From the NCBI GenBank assembly GCA_049840795.1, contig JASGJK010000022.1:1-62140 (forward strand): a DNA stretch of 62,140 bases, written 5' to 3'. The notes beneath the pieces are model-generated. The model was not told the origin of the DNA. It made no database searches and saw nothing but the letters and a program-made list of their open reading frames with translations. This stretch comes from UPXZ01 sp049840795. GTDB lineage: Bacteria > Bacteroidota > Bacteroidia > Bacteroidales > Paludibacteraceae. The position numbers and the translations under genes are program-made. Of the stretch, positions 28,015-38,230 are shown piece by piece; position 1 is the stretch's first letter; every line of letters begins with the position of its first letter.

Positions 28015-30243
28015 TTATATGATTATTTTTTTTGAAAAAGAATTTTCTTTCTGATTTATTCTCAAAACATAAATTCCTTTTGAAAATTTAGTTACGTCAA
28101 TGTTCAATATTTCGGAATTATTTTTTTGAAAATAGATAATTTTGCCGGAGCAATCAAAAATCTCTGTATCGAATAGCTTGGCTTCTTTGCTCTTTATAGA
28201 AATTCGTTTGTTTGTTTTGGTAAAATCAAATTCTGTCTCCAAATGATTAGGAGAAACAACCGAAGTTACCACTCCTCTAAAATTGGTAAAACGATGGAAA
28301 AGAAAATAATTACCATCATGCTGACGTACGGGCAAGCCCCTTTCATCTTGAAATGCCGTACGGGAAACGGCAATAATATCATCCCCTTCAAATAGCCAGT
28401 CCACATACTGAAAACCGTTCAAGAAAGGGTTATCGTAGCTTATCAGGGTATCTTTGATTGTCCAATTTCTTAAATCCGGCGAACTCATAAGCACTAATCT
28501 ATTTCGCAACAACCCACAATGCGTTCCGCTACTGTAAACACCGGCTTGAGTTTTTGTTCGGTCTTCATCAAACTCAGCGTTGCTTATTGTCCAGTAAAAA
28601 TTACTCTGATTATCGTAGCGAATAGTAAACTTCTTTCCTCCACCCGGAAAATGGATTATGTCTGTGGATGGATTAAAACTCAATTGTATTGTTCCGGTAA
28701 CAGTGGCTATAGCTGCTACCCCACCGTATTTTTCCTCATCTACTCTAAGTACATTCACAATATTGCCGTTTTTATCTACCACTACGTTACCTTCGAGCCA
28801 TTGTTTGAATGATTTTCCATCTCCCGAAATCCAATTGGTATTATAACTCAGCGCATTTGTAACCGCCCAATTTGTAGCATTCATTAAATCAGCATCAACA
28901 GGCGCCGACATTACAAAAGCGGTTTTATTTTCACCTTCAACATTTGTTTCAAATGCCCGCCAAATTCGCCCGTTGTGCACCGCCATTGGCACAGGCGCTG
29001 AATGATACTGACCGGTAAGCAAGATTCCATCTGAGCTATTGGTCGGATACGTCCACGTAACGCCCTTGTCCGTTGATGTCCGTATAATAACATCGCTCTG
29101 CACACCACTTGTACCCATCAAATACAATGTACCCTTATGTACAAATAAATTCTGATAAGACATCACTCCATTATTTATCGATTGCGCTTTCCACGTTAAT
29201 CCTTTATCCGATGAGAGGAAAAAAGAAACTCCTGCGCTCGTTCCCTGAACTCGATATGCACCTGTACAAGCCGCTAAATAATCGCCATCGGGCAAAATCG
29301 TAATACTCGGGTTCGTTATAAAGGAATATTTTGAGTCTAACGACCTTGTAATGATAATTCCGGGTAATTGCGGTACGTTTCCACACATTAACTTATCAGC
29401 AAAGAAAAGAGAGGAATTAGGGTCTTTATCGGTGGTAGCCGGCAACGCTATTTCGATGGATGGATCAGTGTATTTATACTTGTAAATGTAATAAGTAACG
29501 GTTGAAACCGGTATGGAGTATAATAATTTGTTCAGCGTTACTGTTTCTCCTGTTTTCACCCAACCGTTGGCTGCAGACGGTTGATTATTTAATGCCACAT
29601 ACACCGTACAAGTGTCGTAGCTGGAAAAAAGAATCGCTCCCGGACGATCGGATGTACTGAAAGCATACTTTTTAGTACTCAAATAAGCCGGTATCGATTT
29701 AAATGTATAATCCTCGTTTTGTGCAAAGACATAATCATCCACCACAGCTGAATCTTTTATATCGAGGTATTCACCTTTTACAGTAACTGTCGGAGCACCG
29801 TAAATTATTCGCTTGGCTAACGGAGTTGCTCCTTGAAAATTAGTGATATTGGGTATTGCAATGCGTTGACCGGCTGTGACCGCTTTTTGGTAAACACTCA
29901 ATTGCACAGTTAAAATCATCGATTGCGAATTTGCAATTTCCGTCCAACCCGATAATCCTCCACTCCGCGCCAGCATATAAATGTATCCATCAGAAGAAGG
30001 AATGATCGTTCCAGTATTTGCCTCACCTCCATTGCTGGCTAACATATCAAAACGGGAAAAATCAGAACAAGCATTAACAAGCGTATATATTCTATTGGTG
30101 TACATCAACGCACCATTTTCATACGGTCTCCGGTCAAATGTTCCCGCTGCAGCTTCTACGGTTATCGTCATTTGATCCACAGCCGAGACCGTAGATATTG
30201 CACAAAACAACAAGGTAACAAATATCGTTACTTTTATCTTCAT
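28015..30243 (-). CDS. Sialidase-fold (BNR) secreted protein with module A and T9SS sorting domain
   Basis: 742 residues. Signal peptide (VTLLFCAISTVSAVD), module A (about residues 24-150, ending FQGATPLAKRI), a second beta-rich linker, a six-bladed propeller (about 290-650) with Asp boxes SSDKGLTWKAQS and STDKGVTWTY, and a type IX sorting domain (LFDTEIFDCSGKIIYFQK). It resembles exo-sialidases, but the first blade reads TNPSITILPDGDYLA where GH33 has (F/Y)RIP, so the first arginine of the triad is missing. Conserved WLEGNVVVDKNGNIVNVLRV and HFPGGGKKFTIRYD are shared with its two neighbours. Likely an exo-glycosidase, substrate unknown. Confidence 0.7.
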   Translation of the reverse strand: MKIKVTIFVTLLFCAISTVSAVDQMTITVEAAAGTFDRRPYENGALMYTNRIYTLVNACSDFSRFDMLASNGGEANTGTIIPSSDGYIYMLARSGGLSGWTEIANSQSMILTVQLSVYQKAVTAGQRIAIPNITNFQGATPLAKRIIYGAPTVTVKGEYLDIKDSAVVDDYVFAQNEDYTFKSIPAYLSTKKYAFSTSDRPGAILFSSYDTCTVYVALNNQPSAANGWVKTGETVTLNKLLYSIPVSTVTYYIYKYKYTDPSIEIALPATTDKDPNSSLFFADKLMCGNVPQLPGIIITRSLDSKYSFITNPSITILPDGDYLAACTGAYRVQGTSAGVSFFLSSDKGLTWKAQSINNGVMSYQNLFVHKGTLYLMGTSGVQSDVIIRTSTDKGVTWTYPTNSSDGILLTGQYHSAPVPMAVHNGRIWRAFETNVEGENKTAFVMSAPVDADLMNATNWAVTNALSYNTNWISGDGKSFKQWLEGNVVVDKNGNIVNVLRVDEEKYGGVAAIATVTGTIQLSFNPSTDIIHFPGGGKKFTIRYDNQSNFYWTISNAEFDEDRTKTQAGVYSSGTHCGLLRNRLVLMSSPDLRNWTIKDTLISYDNPFLNGFQYVDWLFEGDDIIAVSRTAFQDERGLPVRQHDGNYFLFHRFTNFRGVVTSVVSPNHLETEFDFTKTNKRISIKSKEAKLFDTEIFDCSGKIIYFQKNNSEILNIDVTKFSKGIYVLRINQKENSFSKKIII

Positions 30244-30249
30244 ACGTCT

Positions 30250-32232
30250 TTATTTTTTAGCTTCCCTGAAATTTTCAACCCTATAAAATGTAAAAAAATT
30301 AGCATCGTGCTGACGCATTGGCAAACCTCGTTCTTCTTCGTAAGCCGTTCTGATTACAGCTATAATATCCTTGCCATCAAATTGCCAATCGGTATATTGA
30401 AATCCGTAAAAAAACGGGTTATCGGTACTAATAAGAAATTCCTTTATTTTCCAATGAACCAAATCATCGGAATAAATTAATGCGGCACGGTTACGGAGCA
30501 AACTGGCATGAACACCTGTTTTATATTTTCCACTATGTGTTTTCGTACGGTCTTCATCCTGAATAGCGTTGGTAATAGCCCAGTATTTGTTACTTACCGA
30601 ATCGAGACGGATAGTAAACTTAACGCCGCCGCCCGGCATACGAATTAAATCTTTTTCTGAATTATAAGCCAGTTTTGTTGTTCCTGACATATGCGTTATC
30701 GCTGCAAAACCACCTTCTTTCAGTTCGTCAACTCTCAACACATTTACCACGTTACCCTCTCTATCCAGTACCACATTTCCTTCGAGCCATTGTTTGAATT
30801 CGTGCCCTTCTTTTACCTTCTCAGGTACCGAAAAGGAAAGTTCATTCGTTTTAGTCCAGCTTGAGGCTTTCAGTAAATCGGCATCAACAGGCGCCGACAT
30901 CACCAAGGCTCGTTTGTTCTTTCCTTTGCTATCTTCTGCATTTTCCATTGCCCGCCAAATTCTACCGTTATGAATCACCACGGGAACCGGCGCTGAATGA
31001 TAAAAACCGCCTGTTAAAAGCAAGCCGGTAGTATCATCGGCAGGGGTAGTCCAAGTGATTCCCCAATCATACGATTTTGCGATAACAGCGTCTTTGTAAC
31101 CGCGATTAGTACCCATCAGATAAAGTACTCCATTATGTACAAACAAATTACAAAAAGTCATTTCCACACTATTTCGGGATTGCTCTTTCCACGTTTTGCC
31201 TTTGTCAGAAGAGATAAAGAACGACACACCCCCTTTTTCACCGCCTTTTACACGAAAAGCGCCCGAACAAGAGGCAAGATATCTGCCATCAGGCAAAATA
31301 ACGATGCTCGGATTGGTAATATATACATTTTTGGGATCCTGCGAACGCGTAATGATTATTCCCGGTACTGTTGACGGATTAGCCCACATAATATCATCGC
31401 CAAAAACCAGCGTAGGCGCAACTGCACCCGACTTCAGCGGTTGCGGAACATCAATCCAAACCCCAGTTTTGGGATTCTTGTATTTATAAAGATAATAAGT
31501 TCGAGCTGAACTGATGGCAAAAGATTCACCGGTATATTGCCAATTATTATCCGTTAACGTGTTGTAATGAAGCGCAATCAATATATCATTGCCGTTTTCG
31601 GATTTCACCTTTGACGCACCCGGATTCTCAATCAGACTCACCGCATATTTTTTATTGACAATAACATCCGGCAATGGTTTTTTAAATTTGAATGTACTGT
31701 TCTGCGAAAAAACGAATGCCCCCTCCTGAACTTTCCAAGTATCTATTAATTTTCCTTCTACTGCCACAGCATTATTAAAACCGTATTGAATGGAAGGCGC
31801 TATCGGAGTTACTCCCGCAAAGCGTGCTACTTCCGGTAAATGAATCTTTTTCCCTGCTTTCACCTGTTTTTGATAGATAGCAAGCTTCGATTTTTTGGCG
31901 TCATCGTAAGTAAATTCCGAATTATCAACAGGTTGCCATCCTTCAACATTGATTCCGGCGGGCGCAATAATGTAAATTAACCCATTATTCTCCGGAATGA
32001 TTATCCCTTCTTCGGCAAGACCACCCTGATTTGCCAGAAATTGAAAGTCTCTGAATGCTGCCGGAATTTCTTGTGCTTTATACTTTTTATTTGTGAACAA
32101 TAACGCTTTGTTGTCAAACGTCCTTTTCTCAAATCCGTCCCCTTCAAATTTTATTGACGTATTTTGGGGGCTTTGAGCAGATGAAATAATTACTATTCCC
32201 AACAATAATAATATGACACTTATTTTTTTCAT
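30250..32232 (-). CDS. Sialidase-fold (BNR) secreted protein with module A
   Basis: 660 residues and a clear paralogue of the preceding gene in the window (28015-30243), but without the C-terminal sorting domain. Signal peptide (ISVILLLLGIVIISSAQS), module A (about 22-145, ITYP-like PIAPSIQYG end), linker, then the propeller from about 290 with SSDKGKTWKEQS and SYDWGITWTTP. The first blade again has ITNPSIVILPDGRYLA in place of an RIP motif. It ends NFFTFYRVENFREAKK. Lacking the T9SS signal it probably stays in the periplasm while its sister is exported, an inferred division of labour. Confidence 0.7.
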   Translation of the reverse strand: MKKISVILLLLGIVIISSAQSPQNTSIKFEGDGFEKRTFDNKALLFTNKKYKAQEIPAAFRDFQFLANQGGLAEEGIIIPENNGLIYIIAPAGINVEGWQPVDNSEFTYDDAKKSKLAIYQKQVKAGKKIHLPEVARFAGVTPIAPSIQYGFNNAVAVEGKLIDTWKVQEGAFVFSQNSTFKFKKPLPDVIVNKKYAVSLIENPGASKVKSENGNDILIALHYNTLTDNNWQYTGESFAISSARTYYLYKYKNPKTGVWIDVPQPLKSGAVAPTLVFGDDIMWANPSTVPGIIITRSQDPKNVYITNPSIVILPDGRYLASCSGAFRVKGGEKGGVSFFISSDKGKTWKEQSRNSVEMTFCNLFVHNGVLYLMGTNRGYKDAVIAKSYDWGITWTTPADDTTGLLLTGGFYHSAPVPVVIHNGRIWRAMENAEDSKGKNKRALVMSAPVDADLLKASSWTKTNELSFSVPEKVKEGHEFKQWLEGNVVLDREGNVVNVLRVDELKEGGFAAITHMSGTTKLAYNSEKDLIRMPGGGVKFTIRLDSVSNKYWAITNAIQDEDRTKTHSGKYKTGVHASLLRNRAALIYSDDLVHWKIKEFLISTDNPFFYGFQYTDWQFDGKDIIAVIRTAYEEERGLPMRQHDANFFTFYRVENFREAKK

Positions 32233-32236
32233 TTAA

Positions 32237-35200
32237 TTATTTCAAAATTACTTTTACTTTTTGATTTCCAGTTGAATTTGAAAGAGATACGACATAAATT
32301 CCTTTCTGATTCAAAGAAATAACCGAGTTTCGATTTATTTTTTCAGAATATATTTTTCTGCCTGTTACATCAAACACAGCGCAATTCGTATCATTTTGTC
32401 CACAGTTTATAAATATCTTATTTTGATATGAATAAACGATAGCTGTGTTTGGATTATCCTTTTTCACATTAGTAGAGATATAACATCTGTTCAACACGAA
32501 AGCAGCATACCTGTCGCCAAGCGTAGCCAATCCATCCCGATTGAAATGTGAATTATCATCAGCCAAATTGGTTAGGTTCACTAACCCATCGGTTGAAACA
32601 CAGTTTGAGTTATTTATAAAGGTAGAAATGGTGCTAATCAAGTTATTAAACGGAGCATTATCAGCGCGCCATTGCCCTATTTGTCCGGCTACAAAATATA
32701 AGTCAGGTTCATTCAGGTCAATCCGCAAATTACTCACCAACTGAATCAGTTGCGGTGAATAAGCAGCTACGCTTGTTCTGTTTGCCTCACCCTGATGCCA
32801 AAGTATCGCCTTGTATTTTCCCCATTTTTGTGCTTCGAGCGCTCTTTCCATTGTTTTGGAATAAAGCGTATCGCCGGCATCCGTTCCGGCTTTGTCCCAC
32901 AACTCAATAGACGAGCCGCCACGAGCATTCACCACCAGACCGATTTGCTTACCCGTTTGAGCAGTAATTTTTTTTGCAAATTGATACGTGAGACCGTAAT
33001 ATTGGCTTGTAGAAGTGAGCACATTGGCATACCTGTTCATTCCGTTTTTAGCTATTTCAAAGGCATTGTCCGAATTAAAAAGAAACGCATTGCTTACCGG
33101 ATCATAATCTCCTTTGGAAGCGTCCAATGTAGCTGCACCTGCCATATTGGACTGACCAATACAGAGGAATAAATCAAGCGAAGGCAATACATCAAAAACA
33201 ATATTGTAGGTTAATGTAGTAGAACCATCTTGTGAAGTAACTTGTACGACGCTTGTTTTGTCCGACACGCTTGAACCGTTTATATTCGGCGCATTTGTTA
33301 CATTTGCAATGGCACCGCTTGCATGAGTTTTCACCGTAATTACCGGGACGGTGGTAGCGGTGTAAGGAAGATAAAAATCGTATGAAAGTACATTTTTATC
33401 GAAACTCTTCAAATATTTTCCATCAACGAATATTGAATCGACCCGTGCGTCTTTTTCCGGAGATATTTCTATCAAATTTATATGCTTGGCTATAGGAGAA
33501 GCTCCTTTAAAATTAGTAACTTCCGGGATTACCACTCTTTCACCGGCTGTTACATTTTTAGAATAAATGCTTAATTCAGCCCCTGTATAATGTATATCCG
33601 CACCAAAAACCGGTGTCCAACCGCCAATATTTAATCCCTTATCGGCAATAAGATACAGTTTACCACTCGTTTCGGGAATCATCACCCCCTTTTCAATCTC
33701 ACCGGCATTGCTCGACAGAAATTCAAAGTTATCGAATCCTGAAAATGTATTATCCGTAATCAGATATGTAGGTCTGTTAAGGAACAAATCAATATTTTTA
33801 TTTAAACTCTTTTTCGTAAACTGTCCGGCATCCGCTTCAATCTTTACAACCACTTGACCGGGTAAATAAAGACTGTCTGCTACTATTTTTGCGTATCTTT
33901 CGCCCAAAGTAATGGCGCCCGCCCTATCAAAATGATTCGTATCTCCGGCGTTATTAGTTAAACCATCGGAAGAAGCGCAAGCCGAATGAGGTATGAATGT
34001 TGAAATGGTACTGATCATATTATTGAAATCGGTCACGTTGAGACCAAAAGTACCGATTTGTCCTGCAACAAACAACAAGTTAGGGTTGCCTAAATCGGAG
34101 CATAAGTCAGCCACAAACTGTTGTAATTTAGCCGGATACGAAGCTGCATCAGCTTTATTTGCTTCGCCCTGATGCCATATAATCGCTTTGAAATCACCCC
34201 ACTTTTTAGCTTCGAGCGCTCTTTTCATCGTTGGCAAATAGAGAGTGTCTTTATCGCTTCCAGTACCACCTTTCGTCCAATTTTCGACAGAAGAACCTCC
34301 GCGAGCATTCACTATCAAACCAATCGGGGTGTCTGAACGCATATTTATTGATTTTGCAAAAGAATAAGATGGTCCCAACAAGGCATTTGAGCCCACAGCC
34401 GCCACCGTAGAATAACGATTCAATGGATTTACAGCTTGTTCAAACTGATTGGAGGTATTAAATAAATAAGAATTATCCATCGGATTCAAATCCCCTTTAG
34501 TAGCATCTAACGGAGCGTAACCAGCCATATTTGACTGACCGATACACAGATACAAATCCAATTTTGGAAGTACTTTAAAACTCACTTTGTACATTTTGGA
34601 AATCGAATTATCGGCTGATTTTACATTGACGGTTGCCGTACGTTCTTCCTCCGTTCCTTTGACATCTTCCACTGTTTGTATGGTATAAGTAGCTGAAGAA
34701 GATAATGTTTTGGGCTCTACCACCGGAAGTTCATCGTAGGTATAAGGAAGCATAATTTCGTAATCGGTTGTTTCGCGCATAAATCCCTGAATATCTGCTC
34801 CATCCACTTTTATCATAGACAGACGGGCATCTTTATCGGCAGGCAAAACAGAAAGAGTGATGTTTTTCGCGATAGGAGTGATTCCTTGAAAATCGGTCAC
34901 AAGCGGCAATTCTACCCTTTCGCCTGCTTTGACCTGTTTTTTATAAATACTCATATCGGTAGGTGTAGCCGTGCTGTAATAAAAAGTAGAATTTTCTATT
35001 TCCGTCCATCCGGTAATTCCGCCGGGTTTGGCAGCCACATAAACATATCCGTCTTTGGAAGGAATAACAACGCCCTTATCTATTTTTGCCCCTTCGTTTG
35101 CCAAAAAATCAAATCCCCGAAATGATGTAGGCGTATTGGTGATGGTATATGTACGATTGGTAAAAAAAGCGCTTCCATCATTAAATGTCGATTTTGTAAA

Positions 35201-36157
35201 AATGCCGGCATCCTCTTCGGTCACTTCTACGGTTACATCCATTGAATCGGCAGGAATAATTTTATTGAGAATAATGGATTTAGCAAACGGACGAGTTTCA
35301 TAGAAATTGTCAACAGCCGGTATTTCTATCCGCTGTCCGGCAGTGACTGTTTTTTTAAATAGCGATACTGCTCCTATGCTCGACCCGGCATTGTAATAAA
35401 ACTCTGTTCCCGGTACCAATGTCCAACCTGAAATAGCGGTAACAGTGCGTCCTAAAACATATATTTCGCCGTCTTTGGAAGGGATTATTGTACCGGTATG
35501 TGTAATACCATCGCTTGAAGTACCTGCATCGGACAATAAAAATTCATTGTTCGACAGCGTATCTCCAACGCTGTACAGTGTATAAGTTCTGTTAAGATAG
35601 TATGTGGCTCCATCTTTTAAAATACCTTTTTCAAAATTATCAGCCGTTTCCACAGTGACGGTCATTGTATCCAACGACCACGTTTGCTGATTGGCTATGG
35701 AAATATTTTTTGCAATGGGAGTAATACCTCTAAAATCGGTTGTGGTGGGCAAAGTAACCACTTCATTGGCTACCACATCTTTATAATAAATAGACATTCC
35801 CGTATTGGTAGTGGCATACGTATAATCATATCCCGTTAATTTTGTCCAACCGCTAAAAGTGAGGGTTGATCTGGCAGTGATGTAAATTTGTCCGGCAGCC
35901 GATGCCGTGATAGTACCCGTCATTTCAACTCCACCACCACTCGAAAGCATTTTATACCCTTCGAATCCGCTTGGAACTGTATTGATAGGCATATTGGTTC
36001 TATTGGTGAACAACTGCACACCAACTGCAAAGCTTCGGACTTCCAACACGTCATCTACAGCTGTAACATTGGCTGTAACAGTCATTCCGTCCACCGCAAA
36101 AGCAGAAGAAACAACACAAAATAACGAAAAAAACAAGGTAACGATTTTAGTTCTCAT
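32237..36157 (-). CDS. Large T9SS protein with two SGNH acetylesterase domains and four A modules
   Basis: 1306 residues. Signal peptide; A modules at about 24-153, 162-295 and 303-430; a cadherin-like beta-sandwich linker; an SASA/SGNH domain (about 527-755) with GQSNMAGYAPL, ARGGSSVENW, IIWHQGEANK and DTNHFDRAG; a fourth A module (765-885); a second linker; a second SASA domain (982-1215) with GQSNMAGAATL, ARGGSSIELW, ILWHQGEANR and DDNSHFNRDG; and a type IX sorting domain. Ser of GQSN and the D-x-x-H pair are the catalytic residues in this family, and both copies keep them. The A-linker-SASA unit is duplicated. Function: O-deacetylation of a glycan outside the cell. Confidence 0.8.
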   Translation of the reverse strand: MRTKIVTLFFSLFCVVSSAFAVDGMTVTANVTAVDDVLEVRSFAVGVQLFTNRTNMPINTVPSGFEGYKMLSSGGGVEMTGTITASAAGQIYITARSTLTFSGWTKLTGYDYTYATTNTGMSIYYKDVVANEVVTLPTTTDFRGITPIAKNISIANQQTWSLDTMTVTVETADNFEKGILKDGATYYLNRTYTLYSVGDTLSNNEFLLSDAGTSSDGITHTGTIIPSKDGEIYVLGRTVTAISGWTLVPGTEFYYNAGSSIGAVSLFKKTVTAGQRIEIPAVDNFYETRPFAKSIILNKIIPADSMDVTVEVTEEDAGIFTKSTFNDGSAFFTNRTYTITNTPTSFRGFDFLANEGAKIDKGVVIPSKDGYVYVAAKPGGITGWTEIENSTFYYSTATPTDMSIYKKQVKAGERVELPLVTDFQGITPIAKNITLSVLPADKDARLSMIKVDGADIQGFMRETTDYEIMLPYTYDELPVVEPKTLSSSATYTIQTVEDVKGTEEERTATVNVKSADNSISKMYKVSFKVLPKLDLYLCIGQSNMAGYAPLDATKGDLNPMDNSYLFNTSNQFEQAVNPLNRYSTVAAVGSNALLGPSYSFAKSINMRSDTPIGLIVNARGGSSVENWTKGGTGSDKDTLYLPTMKRALEAKKWGDFKAIIWHQGEANKADAASYPAKLQQFVADLCSDLGNPNLLFVAGQIGTFGLNVTDFNNMISTISTFIPHSACASSDGLTNNAGDTNHFDRAGAITLGERYAKIVADSLYLPGQVVVKIEADAGQFTKKSLNKNIDLFLNRPTYLITDNTFSGFDNFEFLSSNAGEIEKGVMIPETSGKLYLIADKGLNIGGWTPVFGADIHYTGAELSIYSKNVTAGERVVIPEVTNFKGASPIAKHINLIEISPEKDARVDSIFVDGKYLKSFDKNVLSYDFYLPYTATTVPVITVKTHASGAIANVTNAPNINGSSVSDKTSVVQVTSQDGSTTLTYNIVFDVLPSLDLFLCIGQSNMAGAATLDASKGDYDPVSNAFLFNSDNAFEIAKNGMNRYANVLTSTSQYYGLTYQFAKKITAQTGKQIGLVVNARGGSSIELWDKAGTDAGDTLYSKTMERALEAQKWGKYKAILWHQGEANRTSVAAYSPQLIQLVSNLRIDLNEPDLYFVAGQIGQWRADNAPFNNLISTISTFINNSNCVSTDGLVNLTNLADDNSHFNRDGLATLGDRYAAFVLNRCYISTNVKKDNPNTAIVYSYQNKIFINCGQNDTNCAVFDVTGRKIYSEKINRNSVISLNQKGIYVVSLSNSTGNQKVKVILK

Positions 36158-36189
36158 TGCTATTAAAATTAGGTAGAAGATATTAAGTT

Positions 36190-36243
36190 GTAGAAAACAA
36201 TTAACGCTATAATTATTAAAAACTAAATCTAAATGCTTTGTTT
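36190..36243. promoter_or_regulatory. Conserved upstream block with inverted repeat (copy 1)
   Basis: About 50 bases here are nearly identical to 45769-45823; both lie just upstream of a minus-strand gene (starts 36157 and 45709). Inside, AACAATTA and TAATTATT form an inverted repeat around ACGCTA (36196-36217). It differs from the LacI-type operator elsewhere in the locus, so a second regulator or a promoter duplication is likely. The surrounding 276-base gap holds no gene. Confidence 0.5.
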
Positions 36244-36433
36244 GTTCTTTCGGTCTCTTTTTGGCATCTTTTTACGCTTTTATCCTTGATTTAGCCCGCT
36301 AAATATTCGGATAAAATCCCCAAAAATCTGCTCAAAAACAGCCTCGAAAAAACATGACAATAATTATTTTCTACTACTTAACTTACGCTTATCGCTCCCT
36401 TCGGAACAATAAGCATAAGTATTGATAAATTAA

Positions 36434-38209
36434 TTATTTGTAAATTGGACCATACGTTTGGCAAGCTCTGTAATCGGCTCCTTCATTATCAGATCCAAAG
36501 GCACTCCATACCGAAGGACGGAATATTTTATCGTCCGTGATATTGTGCATATTTACCGGAATTGAAAGCATAGAAGCCAATGTTATCAGTTCAGAGCCAA
36601 TGTGTCCAAAACTGATCGCGCCGTGGTTTGCTCCCCAGTTATTCATCACGCTATACACATCCGTAAATTTGCCATAACCCGTCAATCGAGGCACAAAGAA
36701 TGTGGAAGGCCACGTTTTGTCCGTACGTTTATTGATGACGTCAAAAACGTCGTCGGGGAAACAAGCGCTCCACCCTTCAGCAATTTGAAGCACGGGACCT
36801 AAACCTTTCACAAAGTTTAATCTGCACATCGTCATTGACATTCCGGGACGGGTGAGGAATTGAGACGAATAACCTCCTCCGCGGAAATATTCGAGTGAAG
36901 CGGTGTACCAAGTTGTTGCGTCAAGCATTTTTTCAACTTCTTCGTCTGTAATTTCCCAGAATGGTTTCATTACCGGATTGCCATTTTCATCGGATTGTTG
37001 TCCGGTACCATCCAGCGTACAAGCGCCGGAATTGATTAAATGTATTGCGCCGTTTTCCAAAATTCCGTTGGGTTTCCAACCCGTCACCCGTTCAATGGCT
37101 TCTGCACTCCAATAAGTACGCACATCCGCAAATATCTGAGCCCGATTGGTAAGTAAATTTCCAAATAGCATACTGATGCCGTTCAAGTGGTCATCTTCAG
37201 TAGCAAAAGTAAATGGCACACGTGTACCATTCCAGTCGAATGAAGTATTTAGAATCGCTTCCGAGAAATCACCGTTCGGCAGAAAATCCGTCCACTGACG
37301 TTGTCCCTGAAATCCGCCGGCAATAGCATTGTGTCCCATCGATTCTTCTTTGAACCCTATTTTTTCCAAGTTTTGGTTTCCAATCATCAAATCTTTCATT
37401 ATGAGTGTCATCTTCACCACAAATTCCCAATCTTTATCCTTTTGTTCACGTGTACGTTTCAATCGAGCGGGATTATGGTCTTCGCCTTCGTTTGTCATAC
37501 ATTTCTCACGTGTCCATTTCATCGCTTTCTCAAATTCCTCTTTATCATATATTTCCAATTGAATACGACGAAGAATTTCCACCGTATCCACATATTCGGC
37601 GCGAATACCAAGATATTCCTGTAAAAACTCGGGATTGATGATTGAACCGGCAATACCCATTGAAACCGATCCGACTGCCAGATACGATTTTCCACGCATG
37701 ATGGCAACGGCAAGTCCGGCTTTTGCGAATTGAAGTAGTTTTTCTTTCACATCGGCAGGAATATCGGTAGTACCGGCATCCTGCACATCGTGTCCATAAA
37801 TACCAAATGCAGGTAATCCTTTTTGATTATGAGCCGCTAATGCCGCCGCTAAATACACAGCTCCGGGACGTTCCGTGCCGTTAAAACCCCAAATGGCTTT
37901 CGGAATAAGCGGATTCATATCAATCGTTTCGGAGCCGTAGCACCAACAAGGTGTTACCGAAAGACTCAACCCCACATTTTCTTTCTCAAATTTGGTCGCA
38001 CAATCGGCAGCTTCTTTTACACCGCCAATGCAAGTATCAGCTATGACACATTGTACCGGGCTTCCATCCGGATAGCGTAATTCAGATTCGTAAAGCGAGG
38101 CAACCGATTTTGCCAGATTATAGGTAATATCTTCTAATGACTCTCTAATACCTCCACGTCGTCCGTCAATAATCGGACGAATACCTATTTTTGGATAAGA
38201 ATTTTGCAT
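36434..38209 (-). CDS. fucI: L-fucose isomerase
   Basis: 591 residues, the same length as E. coli FucI. Whole-length similarity is clear: KIGIRPIIDGRRGGIRESLE at the start, TPCWCYGSETIDMNP, GIYGHDVQD, and FATEDDHLNGISMLFGN, which carries the Asp that binds the catalytic Mn2+. It converts L-fucose to L-fuculose in the cytoplasm and can also act on D-arabinose. No fuculokinase or fuculose-phosphate aldolase gene is visible in the window. Its place inside the locus indicates fucose or a related sugar in the target glycan. Confidence 0.93.
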   Translation of the reverse strand: MQNSYPKIGIRPIIDGRRGGIRESLEDITYNLAKSVASLYESELRYPDGSPVQCVIADTCIGGVKEAADCATKFEKENVGLSLSVTPCWCYGSETIDMNPLIPKAIWGFNGTERPGAVYLAAALAAHNQKGLPAFGIYGHDVQDAGTTDIPADVKEKLLQFAKAGLAVAIMRGKSYLAVGSVSMGIAGSIINPEFLQEYLGIRAEYVDTVEILRRIQLEIYDKEEFEKAMKWTREKCMTNEGEDHNPARLKRTREQKDKDWEFVVKMTLIMKDLMIGNQNLEKIGFKEESMGHNAIAGGFQGQRQWTDFLPNGDFSEAILNTSFDWNGTRVPFTFATEDDHLNGISMLFGNLLTNRAQIFADVRTYWSAEAIERVTGWKPNGILENGAIHLINSGACTLDGTGQQSDENGNPVMKPFWEITDEEVEKMLDATTWYTASLEYFRGGGYSSQFLTRPGMSMTMCRLNFVKGLGPVLQIAEGWSACFPDDVFDVINKRTDKTWPSTFFVPRLTGYGKFTDVYSVMNNWGANHGAISFGHIGSELITLASMLSIPVNMHNITDDKIFRPSVWSAFGSDNEGADYRACQTYGPIYK

Positions 38210-38230
38210 TGTTTTATAAAAATATAATTG

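Noticed and set aside
28015..30243. Naming the BNR proteins nanH sialidases
   Set aside because: The (F/Y)RIP arginine is missing in all of them, so sialidase activity cannot be claimed from sequence.
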